DNA of 32,826 nucleotides from Bacteroidales bacterium (GCA_011620595.1 WOYX01000062.1:1-32826); one strand, 5' to 3'. Positions 17,435 through 27,019 are shown, counted from the stretch's first letter. Made by a program: numbers and translations. Notes: generated from the sequence alone by a model not told the origin.

Positions 17435-18559
17435 ATGAGAGGAGTGATAATTCTGTCAGCCTGCCTGCTGCTGGCTTCATGTTCAACAAAACAACCGGGA
17501 AAGATTATGTTAAGCGGACTTGATTCATTGCTTACGGCAGAGTTCCGGGCAGATGAGCCCGGAGGGGCGGTCCTCATCATGAAAGGTGACAGCACCGTTT
17601 ACATGAGATGTATCGGACTGGCCGACCTGGAGACAAGGGATGAGATCACCCCAAACACACTTTTTAACCTCGGTTCCATCTCCAAAACCTTTGTGGCCAA
17701 CGGCATACTCATCCTGGCGGAAGAGGGCAGGCTTTCGTTACAGAACCCACTGAGCATCTATTTCCCTGAATTCAGAAGCAGGGAGATAGCCAATATGGTT
17801 ACTATCACACATCTCCTCACCCATACGTCGGGTTTGCCGGATATAAGACCCGTGGATGAGAACCGCGAATTCTTCATCACCGCGAAGGACTATGACAATT
17901 TCGCACCTGTAATGCAGGCTGAGAAGCTGAATTTCTCTCCCGGGGAGAAGTATGAGTATTCCAATCCCGCCTTCAACGGCCTGGCTCTTATCATTGAAAA
18001 GGTAAGCGGAGTGAAGTGGCAGCAGTTCATTGCTGAGAGGATCTTCGCCCCTGCCGGAATGACAACCAGCACCATCACCGACGGTCCTCACCCTGAAGAG
18101 GGTGTGGCTCACGCCTATGAGCTGGTTAACGGCAAGTGGGAAGAGTCAGACTATGGAGAATTCCCTACTTTTCCCGCTGCAGGCAACGGAGGGGTATGGA
18201 GCTCAGTAATGGAACTTGCACTGTATGAGAAAGCTATCAGTCAAAACCTCTTCCTTGGAAAGGAGCTTACAGAGAAATCAAGGAGTATTTACCGTCCGGA
18301 GAGCTGGAGTGACACCGTACCTCCCTTCATCGGTTACAGCTGGTTCATAGGTGAGGGAGAGTTTCTCGGGGAAGAAAACAGCTTCGGTGCCAGGTTCGTC
18401 TATCACACCGGCGACCAGGGAGGGTTCAGGGCTTTCCATGTAGCCATCCCGGAAAAGGATATCCTTTATGTGGGACTGTTCAACAGGCCCCCCGAAGATC
18501 TTAATTGTATCATCAGGACCGGACTGACTCTCCTCAATAAATATAACTGGCTGGATTAG
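17435..18559 (+). CDS. Serine hydrolase of the beta-lactamase class C/DD-peptidase family, lipoprotein
   Basis: The 374-residue protein has a lipoprotein signal (ACLLLASC, Cys16) and a complete penicillin-binding-like domain. The three motifs are Ser81-x-x-Lys84 (SISK), Tyr175-x-Asn177 (YSN) and HTGDQGG near the C terminus, in place of the Lys-Thr-Gly of classical enzymes. The HTGxxGG form is common in esterases and D-aminopeptidases of this family, so activity on peptides or esters is more likely than antibiotic resistance. It follows the P1 peptidase by 229 bases. Together with the amidohydrolase they look like periplasmic peptide or amide catabolism. The 17206-17434 gap contains no recognisable gene. 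Confidence 0.88.
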   Translation: MRGVIILSACLLLASCSTKQPGKIMLSGLDSLLTAEFRADEPGGAVLIMKGDSTVYMRCIGLADLETRDEITPNTLFNLGSISKTFVANGILILAEEGRLSLQNPLSIYFPEFRSREIANMVTITHLLTHTSGLPDIRPVDENREFFITAKDYDNFAPVMQAEKLNFSPGEKYEYSNPAFNGLALIIEKVSGVKWQQFIAERIFAPAGMTTSTITDGPHPEEGVAHAYELVNGKWEESDYGEFPTFPAAGNGGVWSSVMELALYEKAISQNLFLGKELTEKSRSIYRPESWSDTVPPFIGYSWFIGEGEFLGEENSFGARFVYHTGDQGGFRAFHVAIPEKDILYVGLFNRPPEDLNCIIRTGLTLLNKYNWLD

Positions 18560-18661
18560 TTTTCATTGCGATTCATAGAGGATATCAATCCAATCTCTGT
18601 TGAGCACTTGTAAACTGACCGTCGGGAAAGTCCTGCCAAAAATTATTATTATTTTTGTGCC

Positions 18662-19612
18662 ATGACACTTCAGATTTTTCTTTTGCTGGCCGGCCTGTGT
18701 CTGGTGATAGCCGGAGCTGAATGGCTGGTCAGGGGAGCCTCTTCACTTGCAAGGAAATTCAAAATACCGGATCTCACAATCGGATTGACCATTGTTGCAT
18801 TCGGGACTTCAGCCCCCGAGCTGGTGGTAAACCTCTTTGCATCAGCTACCGACCACCAGGATATTTTCTTTGGAAACATTCTGGGGAGCAACAACTTCAA
18901 TCTGTTCATCATCCTTGGCCTTGCTGGTGTGATCCTTCCGTTGAAGGTACAGGTAAGCACCGTCTGGAAAGAGATTCCAATGTCACTGGCTGCACTGGTG
19001 ATCTTCTACCTGATGGTACACATCCCCTCCCCCGGCGGGGAGATGATGCTGGGGAGAATAGACGGTCTCATCCTGCTTGGACTTTTTGTCTTGTTTCAAT
19101 ACTACATCTATCGGCAGATCAAGGATTACAAGCCGGAGGATACCGAACATAACACTTCCGGCCCGCTCTTCAGGATGATTATTTTTGTCATCCTCGGGCT
19201 CGCAGGACTAGTCATCGGAGGAAAGCTGGTGCTTGACAATGCCGTTGAGCTGGCGAAGGCCATGGGTGTCAGTGAAAAGGTCATAGGGCTGACCATAATT
19301 GCTGCCGGCACCTCCCTGCCTGAACTGGCTACCTCTGTAGTGGCCGCCATCAGGAAGAATGCCGACATTGCGATTGGCAACATCGTTGGCTCCAACATCT
19401 TTAATCTCCTCCTTATCGGTGGCACGGTCTCGGTTGTCAGTCCCGTCAAATACAGCTCAATCTTTGATGTCGACTTCTACATTCTTGCCGCAGGGACAAT
19501 CGTTCTCTTCATCAACCTGATAACCTGGAGGAAGCATCGGCTTGACAGGTGGGAGGCAGCATTGCTGTTGCTGTTTTACGTCGGTTATACTGCCTATCTG
19601 ATAGCGAAGTAA
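18662..19612 (+). CDS. yrbG: Calcium/sodium antiporter of the CaCA family
   Basis: The 316-residue inner-membrane protein is built of about ten membrane helices in two inverted halves, as expected for bacterial CaCA exchangers of the YrbG type, which move Ca2+ out against Na+ or H+. Both alpha-repeats are clear: FGTSAPELVVNLFASA with GNILGSNNFNLF in the first half, and AGTSLPELATSVVAAI with GNIVGSNIFNLL in the second. The Glu in each PEL is the ion-binding residue. The loop between the halves (YRQIKDYKPEDTEHN) is charged and cytoplasmic. The gene is convergent with the beta-helix gene that follows. Length and motifs are normal, and the start at 18662 gives a proper first helix. Confidence 0.93.
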   Translation: MTLQIFLLLAGLCLVIAGAEWLVRGASSLARKFKIPDLTIGLTIVAFGTSAPELVVNLFASATDHQDIFFGNILGSNNFNLFIILGLAGVILPLKVQVSTVWKEIPMSLAALVIFYLMVHIPSPGGEMMLGRIDGLILLGLFVLFQYYIYRQIKDYKPEDTEHNTSGPLFRMIIFVILGLAGLVIGGKLVLDNAVELAKAMGVSEKVIGLTIIAAGTSLPELATSVVAAIRKNADIAIGNIVGSNIFNLLLIGGTVSVVSPVKYSSIFDVDFYILAAGTIVLFINLITWRKHRLDRWEAALLLLFYVGYTAYLIAK

Positions 19613-19702
19613 CAGAAAACATGCTGAGAATACCGGTTAATCATATACAGGACACACCCGCCGGTAAATACTACCAGGTTCAATCGTTCACCGGCTGCTG
19701 TC

Positions 19703-21039
19703 TCAGTCTTCCGGGGGGTAGGCCCCCACATACGGTTTTGTTCGCTTTTTAAGCTTCAGCAGTGACTGTATATCGGCAGGCAGTGCCGCTGCAGCATTGT
19801 TCCCCGGGAAACCGGGAAGAGGCCTGTAATTGAGAAGCTCAGGGCTTATAAAGACATTATGATCAGTCAGCAGCATGCTGTGTCCTTCAAAGCGTGGATG
19901 AAGGGCATTCAGTTCCGCAGGTGATTCCAGGGGCGTAATACAGTTCTCAGTTTCAGCAGGGCTCCAGAGTATCAGTGGCATATCCTGGCGGTTACTGCTT
20001 TCCGCGTAGACATTATTGTCAATTTCTTTCAGCTGAGGGTCCTTCAGCCTGTCACACAGGATATTCCTCTGCCAGACGAAGAGATGAGGCCTGTTCAGGC
20101 TGGCATCGGCCGCCATCAGGTTATTGACGAATATATGACCGTCGCGTTCATCAACATCAGGACCCGTAGCCGGATGCCACCCGAAGTGATCACCCGCTGC
20201 ACTGCGCTCGCTGCGACTGATACATGCGATGCTGTTGACAAGAGTATTGTTGTACATCCTGACATCGCAACTATTGAGAATGTGTATTCCCAGTTCGCAG
20301 TTAACAAAGACGTTACCGGCGCATATAGCACCCTTCGATATCTCAAAGAAGAAGCCGCTTTCGCTGGGCCATGTCTGAAGATATGAGACACCACGGTTGA
20401 TCAGTCCCACTCCCTCAACCCAGTTGTTGATGAAAACGCCGTCAATATTGCCGACATCATACCATATGCCGTTTGAGAAGGGAAGGTCTGTCACCAGGTT
20501 GTCACTGCAGGTGACGCGGTAGCACTGGTTGAAAATCTTGACCGCAGCCGGGTAGTATCCGGTTATGCGCTCAATATTGTTGCGGGTAAAGATGTTTTTT
20601 CAAGCAATACGTCGGAGGAACTTAGAATATATATTCCCTCAGTACTCGTGTCGCTGACCTTACAGTTTCGTATTGTAAGCCTGTCCCCTCTCAGGTAAGC
20701 CGCCACGCGTGAGCAGAATGATATTGTACAGTGCTCAAGTGTGGTACCCACTACATCCTTGCCATGTTCGCTTTCCGGAGAGATGCCTTCCGTATCCTTG
20801 CCATCGACCTCTATAGCCCTGGGTGAAGTAATGCTCTCGCCCGTTGACGCCCTGTCGCCGTCGGGTGCAACGTATATTATCTTTCCCCCGGTCTGCGGTA
20901 TCTGCCAGGTTTGTCTTACCGGGCCGTACGGGCCACCAGAAGGCTGGGCAGAAATAGGGATGAAAAAGAGGGCTGTGAAAGCCGTTATGGCTGCAAGACG
21001 AAAAAAAGATGTTAACTTTAATGAGCGATCCGTGTTCAT
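19703..21039 (-). pseudogene. Secreted right-handed beta-helix protein, frameshifted and internally deleted
   Basis: Read on the minus strand, the gene starts at 21039 with a signal peptide (about 29 residues, ending ISAQ) and the opening GKIIYVAPDGD typical of polysaccharide-lyase-like beta-helix proteins. Within ESITSPRAIEVDG the N-terminal part appears joined in frame to a later part of the fold, with roughly 200 residues of the usual sequence absent (inference from relatives). The helix coils follow (LTIRNCKVSDTSTEGIYILS). At 20595-20600 a run of six T on the plus strand replaces seven and shifts the frame; restoring one base gives the smooth continuation KNIFTRNNIERITGYYP into the large second part, which ends YVGAYPPED. 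The intact form probably bound or cleaved an acidic polysaccharide. A TAACTTTA box at 21071-21078 lies upstream, without a good -33 partner. Confidence 0.78.
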
Positions 21040-21208
21040 ATTACATGACTTATTGATGAAACCGATTGTCTAAAGTTACTAAACTATGCAGGACCGTAAA
21101 AATAAATCCCATATGAAATCCACAGGATTGACCACAATCACAAACACGAATAAATAAAATTTACAATTATGTGAGGTTCCATCATACCCTTAAAATCAAA
21201 ATTATATT

Positions 21209-21563
21209 ATGATGAAAAGGAACATCCTGACTTTGGTCTTAGCCCTGATCACACTGCTCCTCACGGGTCAGCCGGGAGCTGTCAACGGCACATTCTTCAA
21301 CATGCGAGAGGGTTGCAACGTCCATTATGTCAGGGTTGATGACAGTCTCATCGCGGTAACGGACGAAGGGGAATTCGGAATCCGTGCCACAGGTGTATTC
21401 ACTGCTACGGGTGAAGTTGCAAATATCCTTCCCTGGGGGTCCGGAGCGGGAAGATGCCGGTGAGGGCACCGACGGGGTGGTTAACAGGCCTTCAGGAGAG
21501 ATACAGAGGCCTGTGCCGAGCATCCTTTTTGTAAGACAGGCTGACGATAACTGCAAGGAATAA
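21209..21563 (+). pseudogene. Unknown small secreted protein, probably frameshifted
   Basis: The gene opens with a good signal peptide (KRNILTLVLALITLLLTGQPG) and continues FFNMREGCNVHYVRVDDSLIAVTDEGEFGIRATGVF, which looks like real protein. The frame ends at 21463. If one G is removed from the GGGGG run at about 21435-21439, the reading continues WGPEREDAGEGTDGV to a stop at 21563, giving about 117 residues. I do not recognise the family. It could also be the two ends of a longer gene joined by a deletion, as in several neighbours. It is transcribed divergently from the beta-helix gene and followed by an intact thioredoxin-like gene. Confidence 0.45.
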
Positions 21564-21635
21564 GAATTTCGCAGACACTGTGCAGGCAGAAAAAAATATA
21601 AGCGCTTTATTCAAACATGACAAAAAACAACACAT

Positions 21636-22217
21636 ATGAATTACACACTTCAGCCAGGCCAAAAGGCCCCGGATTTCAGGCTCCCGGCCACTGACGGCAG
21701 GGAATACAGCCTGTCAGACTTCAATGATCACCCATACCTTGTAATATTTTTTACCTGTAATCACTGTCCGTATGTTATCGGCTCCGACGAGGTGACCAGA
21801 GCCACGGCAGAAAAATTCAGTGATGCCGGGGTGGTATTCGTTGGAATAAATTCAAACAGTGAGAACACCTATCCCGAGGACAGTTTCCCCAACATGGTGA
21901 AACGTATGGAGGATCACAAGTTTCCGTGGAAATACCTGTACGATAAAGATCAGTCGGTGGTAAAAGCCTACGGAGCTCTGAAGACCCCTCACTTCTATGT
22001 CTTCAATCGTGATCGCGAGCTGGTTTATACAGGCAGGGGCGTTGACTCCCCGCGTGACACCTCACGCATGACCGTCAATGATCTTGAGAGGGTGCTGGAG
22101 GAGCTGACATCCGGCAGGGAGATCACGGTGCCGGTGACCAATCCCATAGGCTGCAACATCAAATGGGAAGGGCGTGATGCAAAGTGGATGCCGCCCGAGG
22201 CTTGCGATCTTGTATGA
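21636..22217 (+). CDS. Thioredoxin-like redoxin of the AhpC/TSA superfamily
   Basis: The 193-residue cytoplasmic protein (no signal peptide) has the thioredoxin fold of the peroxiredoxin-like thioredoxin family proteins. Landmarks are [23 protein letters not shown] at the N terminus and the active-site Cys41-x-x-Cys44 in [10 protein letters not shown], followed by [24 protein letters not shown] with the cis-Pro, and a C-terminal extension with [10 protein letters not shown], which is characteristic of this subgroup and carries a third Cys. The likely role is thiol-disulfide exchange or peroxide reduction. Both active-site residues are Cys, with no selenocysteine despite the SelD gene in the window. 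The gene is intact and stands between damaged genes. Confidence 0.9.
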   Translation: MNYTLQPGQKAPDFRLPATDGREYSLSDFNDHPYLVIFFTCNHCPYVIGSDEVTRATAEKFSDAGVVFVGINSNSENTYPEDSFPNMVKRMEDHKFPWKYLYDKDQSVVKAYGALKTPHFYVFNRDRELVYTGRGVDSPRDTSRMTVNDLERVLEELTSGREITVPVTNPIGCNIKWEGRDAKWMPPEACDLV

Positions 22218-22321
22218 GCTCTCCCGCCAGACAGATCCCGGATCTTACCAAGAGATAGGGCAAGGACTGTGGTATAGAGAAAATAAATTGTGTGGGCGGC
22301 AAACAAACAAATTAGTAAATT

Positions 22322-22800
22322 ATGGCAATCAGGATAATCACTCCTATTCTTATAGTGAGGGCACTGTTGGTATCAGGCCCCCTGTGGTCACAGCAATACT
22401 CAGGAAACATCTTTGACGAGAGCGGCGACATTGGAAGATGCGCGATCAAAGGTTCAACTGAATTCGTTGCGGAGAGGCAGGAATACCTCCTGACCGGGTC
22501 AGGTGACAACATATGGTTCGGTGAGGATCAGTTTCATTTCGCCTGGAAGAAGCTGAAGGGCGATTTCATCCTGCGTGCTGACGTCAGGTTCATTGGTGAG
22601 GGCAGTCATGCCCACCGGAAGGCCGGGTGGATGATCCGCCGGAGCCTTGATACAGGCTCACCGCACGTCAGCGGCACGGTTCACGACGACGGGCTGGATG
22701 ACGGGTCAGAATATTCGCCTGACGGCAGGTACATCTATTTCAACTCGGTACGCACAGGCACCATGCAGCTCTGGAGAATGAAGCCCGACGGTTCGGAGGT
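22322..22800 (+). pseudogene. TolB-like beta-propeller protein, internal deletion and lost 3' end
   Basis: The first part (to about 22690) has a signal peptide and the N-terminal domain seen before the propeller in large Bacteroidota TolB-family proteins: GDFILRADVRFIGEG and HRKAGWMIRRSLDTGSPHVS. It is then joined in frame to a propeller blade, DDGSEYSPDGRYIYFNSVRTG, with several hundred residues missing. The bases GACGGGCTGGATGAC around 22685-22700 fit both the left (His-Asp-Asp-Gly-Leu) and right (Gly-Leu-Asp-Asp-Gly) family sequences. At about 22797-22801 the reading breaks off after MKPDGSEV and the sequence becomes part of a GNAT-HDAC gene in another frame. The full protein would be secreted; its role is unknown. 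Confidence 0.75.
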
Positions 22801-23662
22801 GCGCTGTATGAACGTCTGAGGGAGGAGGCCGGCTCGCTTGATGCCACAGGACTTTTCTGTGAGTGCCTTCCTGACGACCCGTTGCTATGCAGCGATCCGC
22901 AGATACTTCAGCAAAACCGCAAACGGCTGGCTTATTATGAGCGCTTCGGAGCAAGGCCTATTGACAACACCCTGTATGCAACTTCTGTCAAACCAGGTGA
23001 CGACTGCCCTCCCTACCTTGTCTTTGACGGACTTGGGAGAGGTGAACCGCTGTCGTGCAAGAATGCCCGTGAGATCGTCAGGGCCATACTGGAAAGGAAG
23101 TACGGAGACTATTCCGGCGCCGTTTACAACGTTACTGTGATTAACAGTTTTACAGATGATCCGGTGATTATCAGGCCTCCCCGGTACAGCCGGAGGAAAA
23201 GCAATGCCGGTGCGCAGTCTGACCTTCCCGGTAAGAAGATATGGCTGGCCGTCAATGACCGTCACTCGATCCATCACATCAGGGAGCGAGGCTATGTTGA
23301 ATCGCCGGTAAGGGTAAAAAGCATCCTGAAGGAACCTGACAAGAGCGGGCTGTTCAGGACGGGAAAGATCAGGGAGTATCCTGACAGGCATATCCTCGAG
23401 GTGCATGACCCCAACTACTACAGTTATTTCAAAAAGGTTTGCCAGAGCATCCCCGGGGGCGAATCGGTTTACCCTTATGTCTTCCCGAAAAGATATGCCT
23501 CACGGGCTCCAAAGGAGCTATCAGTACGGGCAGGCTATTACTGTTTTGACACCTTCACCCCTCTCAACCAGGATGCCTTTCTTGCTGCACGCCGGGGCGT
23601 AAACTGCACGGGCATTCTTCACCGGCTTCCACAGGGCATGGAACGGCATTAATACTAAGTAA
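22801..23662 (+). pseudogene. GNAT-histone deacetylase-like fusion protein, both ends damaged
   Basis: The frame from 22801 enters in the middle of a GNAT domain (ALYERLREEAGSLDATGLF, then YYERFGARPIDNT, the acetyl-CoA side and last strand). It continues through a linker (IVRAILERKYG) into an HDAC/acetylpolyamine amidohydrolase domain (GYVESPVRVKSILKE, EVHDPNYYSYFKKV, YYCFDTFTPLNQDAFLAARRG). At about 23602-23611 the family sequence jumps in another frame to ARAFFTGFHRAW and stops at 23662, which resembles the HDAC C terminus. The Zn-binding His and Asp residues lie in the missing part. The start of the GNAT domain is missing too. Intact relatives join an acetyltransferase and a deacetylase in one chain; their substrate is not known to me. 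Confidence 0.72.
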
Positions 23663-23740
23663 TCCAACAGCTTTGAGTATATTTGCAGAATTGGTGCAAG
23701 AGCGTAAGTACCGTGGATATTTGCGGATAAAAAGGAGCTG

Positions 23741-24616
23741 ATGAAGAGATCGATATTCAAAATGAGCAACCTGAAGAGTTACATCCTGGTGATAGTCTTG
23801 CTGGCCGTTGCCATCATACTTTTCGCGAACAAGCTTCTTTTGTGGGGCGCGGGATTTCTTGCTGCCGGGCTCATTGTCTTTGGCATACAGCAGCTCATAC
23901 AGCTCAATGTTAAGGTCTCGAAATTTGAAGACAACATCAGCGGACTTAAGGAGAAGAACCAGAATCTTGTTGAGATTAATGAGAAGCTTGCCGAAGAGAA
24001 TGCTTTCCTGAAGGAGAGGCATTTTCAGATAACTCAGATCAAGAGCATCCTTGAAATGAATCTCTTTGAGATTGACACCAGGTTCAAGCGCACCATAAAT
24101 AAGCTGGAGCAGACGGCTGACAGGGAGATCAGGTTCATCGGGAGCCTGAGTGTATCGCTGAAGGCAAAATACGGTATTGACCTGAAGGAGCTGAGATTCA
24201 AATATGTACCTGAGAGTGATGAACTTGTTGTTGCCAACATCAATCCAAGGTTTCTCTCCTTCGGCAACAGGAAGCTTGAGTGGGAATTCTTTGAAACGCT
24301 TGAGTACAGGCGACAGATGCCGCTTACCACAAAGAGGTGGATGACCAGTGATGACCTGGCAGAGAGGGCGGAAAAGCTCAAGGAGGAGATCAGGCTGCAG
24401 ACGGAGCATTCGCTGGAGAGCGGTCCCGAGGAGTTTGCCTGGATCATGGAGCCTATCAGGGAGAACGTTGAGAACACCATCAAGATCATGTTCAAGGGTA
24501 TCTGCAGCAACATTCATATTGCTGAGCGTGCAGACAAAACCTTCGTACCTATTGAGGAGATAAAGATCGACAGGCTGCAGGAGCAGAAAACGCTGAAGAA
24601 ACATGATGAGAAGTAA
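23741..24616 (+). CDS. Membrane-anchored coiled-coil protein of unknown function
   Basis: The 291-residue protein has two adjacent membrane helices near its N terminus (about residues 13-53, around YILVIVLLAVAIILFANKLL and GAGFLAAGLIVFGIQQ), then a coiled coil of about 50 residues (NISGLKEKNQNLVEINEKLAEENAFLKE), then a mixed soluble domain with LSVSLKAKYGIDLKELRFKY and ELVVANINPRFLSFGN. No catalytic motif is visible and I do not recognise the family; its N terminus suggests a cytoplasmic soluble domain tethered to the inner membrane. A ribosome site AAGGAG precedes the ATG at 23741. The last 14 bases overlap the start of the GH95 gene, so the two are translated together. Confidence 0.8.
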   Translation: MKRSIFKMSNLKSYILVIVLLAVAIILFANKLLLWGAGFLAAGLIVFGIQQLIQLNVKVSKFEDNISGLKEKNQNLVEINEKLAEENAFLKERHFQITQIKSILEMNLFEIDTRFKRTINKLEQTADREIRFIGSLSVSLKAKYGIDLKELRFKYVPESDELVVANINPRFLSFGNRKLEWEFFETLEYRRQMPLTTKRWMTSDDLAERAEKLKEEIRLQTEHSLESGPEEFAWIMEPIRENVENTIKIMFKGICSNIHIAERADKTFVPIEEIKIDRLQEQKTLKKHDEK

Positions 24617-26981
24617 AAGCCGGAAAGCCCTTCTGGCTTTTACGGTAATTGTGCTTACCCTTTCGGGATGCGGCCGGCATCAGAAGTCCGGTAGTGAATA
24701 TACGCTATGGTATGACACACCCGCCGGGGAGTGGACCGAAGCTCTACCCGTAGGCAACGGCCGTCTCGGGGGAATGCTCTTTGGTAATCCCTCTGTTGAA
24801 AGACTCCAGGTAAATGAGGAGTCGTTATGGGGAGGCATTAATGTGCCAAACAATAATCCCGGTGCGCTGGAGAACCTGCCCGGGATCAGGAAACTGATCC
24901 TTGACGGGAACATTCCTGAGGCCTATGATCTGGCCGAGAAGCACCTGGCTGGCATTCCGGGAAAGACAAGGTCATACCAGACACTGGGCGACATATACTT
25001 TCGTTTTGCAGATACGGCCGGTACGGTAACAGATTATCGCCGTGAGCTGGATCCGGAGAGAGGGATTGCCAGTGTTAGCTACCTCAGGGACGGCGGCCGG
25101 ATCGAATATGAGGTCTATGCCTCGGCTCCCGATGATATCATGGTCATCTCAATGAAGTCGCAGCGTAAGGGAGGCCTTGATATGTCTCTGTCGCTCTCCC
25201 GCCCGCAGGACGCTGTCATCACGGTGACGGAGAACCGCATAGACATGGAGGGACAGGTTATTGATGCAGAGGACCCATCAAAGGGACCGGCAGGAGAGCA
25301 CATGAAATTCTTCGCCTCACTGATGGTGATGAGCTGTGATGGAACCCTTACCCCTGCAGACTCAGTTCTAAAATACTCTGGTGGCAGTGAGATGGTGCTC
25401 TTTTTCAATGCATACACAGATTACAACATTGACCATCTCGACCTTGACCGCTCCATCGACCCTCGAAAGCGATGCATGGAAGCCATCAGCGCCGCATCAT
25501 GGAAATCGTTCAAGCTTCTGAGAGAATCACACATCGGGGAGCATTCGGAAAAATTCAACCGTGTGAGCCTGTCGCTCGGCGGTGACCCTGCTGCTGACAC
25601 CATACCCACTGATGAGCGTCTGAGGAGATTCCGGGCAGGAGGTGATGATCCGGGCCTTATAGCCACATATTTTCAGTATGGCAGGTACCTGCTGATGGGG
25701 TCATCGCGCCAGCCGGCACAGTTGCCGGCCAACCTGCAGGGCATATGGAACAAGGATATGCTTGCCCCGTGGAACTCGGACTACCACACCAATATAAACC
25801 TGCAGATGAACTACTGGCCGGCGGAGGTCTGCAACCTGGGAGAAACCGTGATGCCGCTGACCAGGTTCATTGAGGAGCTTACGGTCCCGGGCAGCGTCAC
25901 CGCCCGTGAGATGTACGGTGCGAAGGGGTGGACCTTGCATCACACAACAGACCCCTTCGGCAAGACGGCAGTGCTTGACGGCGTCTATTGGGGTATGTTC
26001 CCGCTGGGAGGTGCCTGGATGACCCTGCCTTTATGGGAACACTATGAATTTACGAATGATACGGTTTATCTTCGCGAGAGGGCCTACCCAGTGATGAAGG
26101 GCGCCGCAGAGTTTATATCCGGTTTTCTTGTTGAGGATAAACAGGGCAGGCTGGTGACAGTCCCCTCCTACTCGCCGGAAAACAGTTACATTGATCCGGT
26201 CTCGGGCAGGGAGTTCAAGCTCACCTACGGACCAAGGATGGACAACCAGATCATACGCGAACTGCTGGGAAATTGCCGTAAAGCTGCAGATATACTTGGT
26301 GTTGACCGTGAGTGGGCCGATTCACTGCAGTTCATCCTTGACAGGGTTCCTCCGGACAGGGTGGCATCAAACGGCACAATCATGGAGTGGATCGAAGAGT
26401 ATGAGGAGGCCGAACCGGGTCACAGACACATGTCGCACCTCTTTGCGCTCCATCCGGGCACTCAGATCACCCCGGAGACAGCTGAGTTGTTTGCTGCCGC
26501 TCGCCGCACCCTGGAGCGGCGTCTTGAATACGGCGGAGGGCATACCGGCTGGAGCAGGGCATGGATCATCAACTTCTACGCCCGCCTGTTTGACGGCAAT
26601 GAAAGCTACAGGCATCTGAGGCAGCTTCTTGAGAAGTCTACCCTGCCCAATCTCTTTGACACTCATCCTCCTTTCCAGATAGACGGCAACTTCGGTGGCA
26701 CGGCAGGCATCACGGAGATGTTGCTGCAGAGCCACAACGGTGTGATCAGAATCCTGCCAGCGCTGCCTGACGCCTGGCCTGAGGGTAAGGTCACCGGGCT
26801 AAAGGCCAGGGGTAACTTCGAGATCGGGATAGAGTGGAGTGACGGCTTAGCCGGCCTGATAACGATAAAGTCACTTTCGGGCGCACCCCTGAGAATAACC
26901 TACCTTGGCCGGGATACCTCGATGAAGACTGAAAAGGGGGTCACATACCGGTTTGACAGCAATCTGGAATTGATAAAGTAG
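24603..26981 (+). CDS. GH95 alpha-L-fucosidase lipoprotein
   Basis: The 792-residue enzyme belongs to GH95, inverting alpha-1,2-L-fucosidases (some members act on galactosides). It starts with a lipoprotein signal (TVIVLTLSGC, Cys23) and the family opening LWYDTPAGEWTEALPVGNGRLGGM, followed by the catalytic (alpha/alpha)6 barrel. Known GH95 active-site positions are present: Asn397 and Asn399 in HTNINLQMNYW, the general acid Glu595 in TIMEWIEEYEEAEPGHRHMSHL, and Asp694 in FQIDGNFGGTAG. The length is normal for the family. It is probably surface- or periplasm-anchored and trims fucose from plant, algal or host glycans. No susC/susD pair lies next to it; its only tight partner is the membrane protein gene it overlaps by 14 bases. 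Confidence 0.93.
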   Translation: MMRSKSRKALLAFTVIVLTLSGCGRHQKSGSEYTLWYDTPAGEWTEALPVGNGRLGGMLFGNPSVERLQVNEESLWGGINVPNNNPGALENLPGIRKLILDGNIPEAYDLAEKHLAGIPGKTRSYQTLGDIYFRFADTAGTVTDYRRELDPERGIASVSYLRDGGRIEYEVYASAPDDIMVISMKSQRKGGLDMSLSLSRPQDAVITVTENRIDMEGQVIDAEDPSKGPAGEHMKFFASLMVMSCDGTLTPADSVLKYSGGSEMVLFFNAYTDYNIDHLDLDRSIDPRKRCMEAISAASWKSFKLLRESHIGEHSEKFNRVSLSLGGDPAADTIPTDERLRRFRAGGDDPGLIATYFQYGRYLLMGSSRQPAQLPANLQGIWNKDMLAPWNSDYHTNINLQMNYWPAEVCNLGETVMPLTRFIEELTVPGSVTAREMYGAKGWTLHHTTDPFGKTAVLDGVYWGMFPLGGAWMTLPLWEHYEFTNDTVYLRERAYPVMKGAAEFISGFLVEDKQGRLVTVPSYSPENSYIDPVSGREFKLTYGPRMDNQIIRELLGNCRKAADILGVDREWADSLQFILDRVPPDRVASNGTIMEWIEEYEEAEPGHRHMSHLFALHPGTQITPETAELFAAARRTLERRLEYGGGHTGWSRAWIINFYARLFDGNESYRHLRQLLEKSTLPNLFDTHPPFQIDGNFGGTAGITEMLLQSHNGVIRILPALPDAWPEGKVTGLKARGNFEIGIEWSDGLAGLITIKSLSGAPLRITYLGRDTSMKTEKGVTYRFDSNLELIK

Positions 26982-27019
26982 TACTGTTTATAGGCCTGAG
27001 TCTGCCTGTGATATTCATT

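Noticed and set aside
17202-17438. 78-codon frame overlapping the end of the P1 peptidase gene
   Set aside because: Neither strand gives a recognisable or protein-like sequence, and the ATGA overlap with the stop can be chance.
18650-18657. TATTTTTG as the promoter -7 box of the antiporter gene
   Set aside because: It lies 4 bases from the start codon and has no TTG partner at 19-21 bases.
23564-24604. 346-codon minus-strand open frame opposite the coiled-coil membrane protein
   Set aside because: It is antisense to a gene with clear signal, coiled coil and ribosome site; the frame is open because of codon bias on the other strand.
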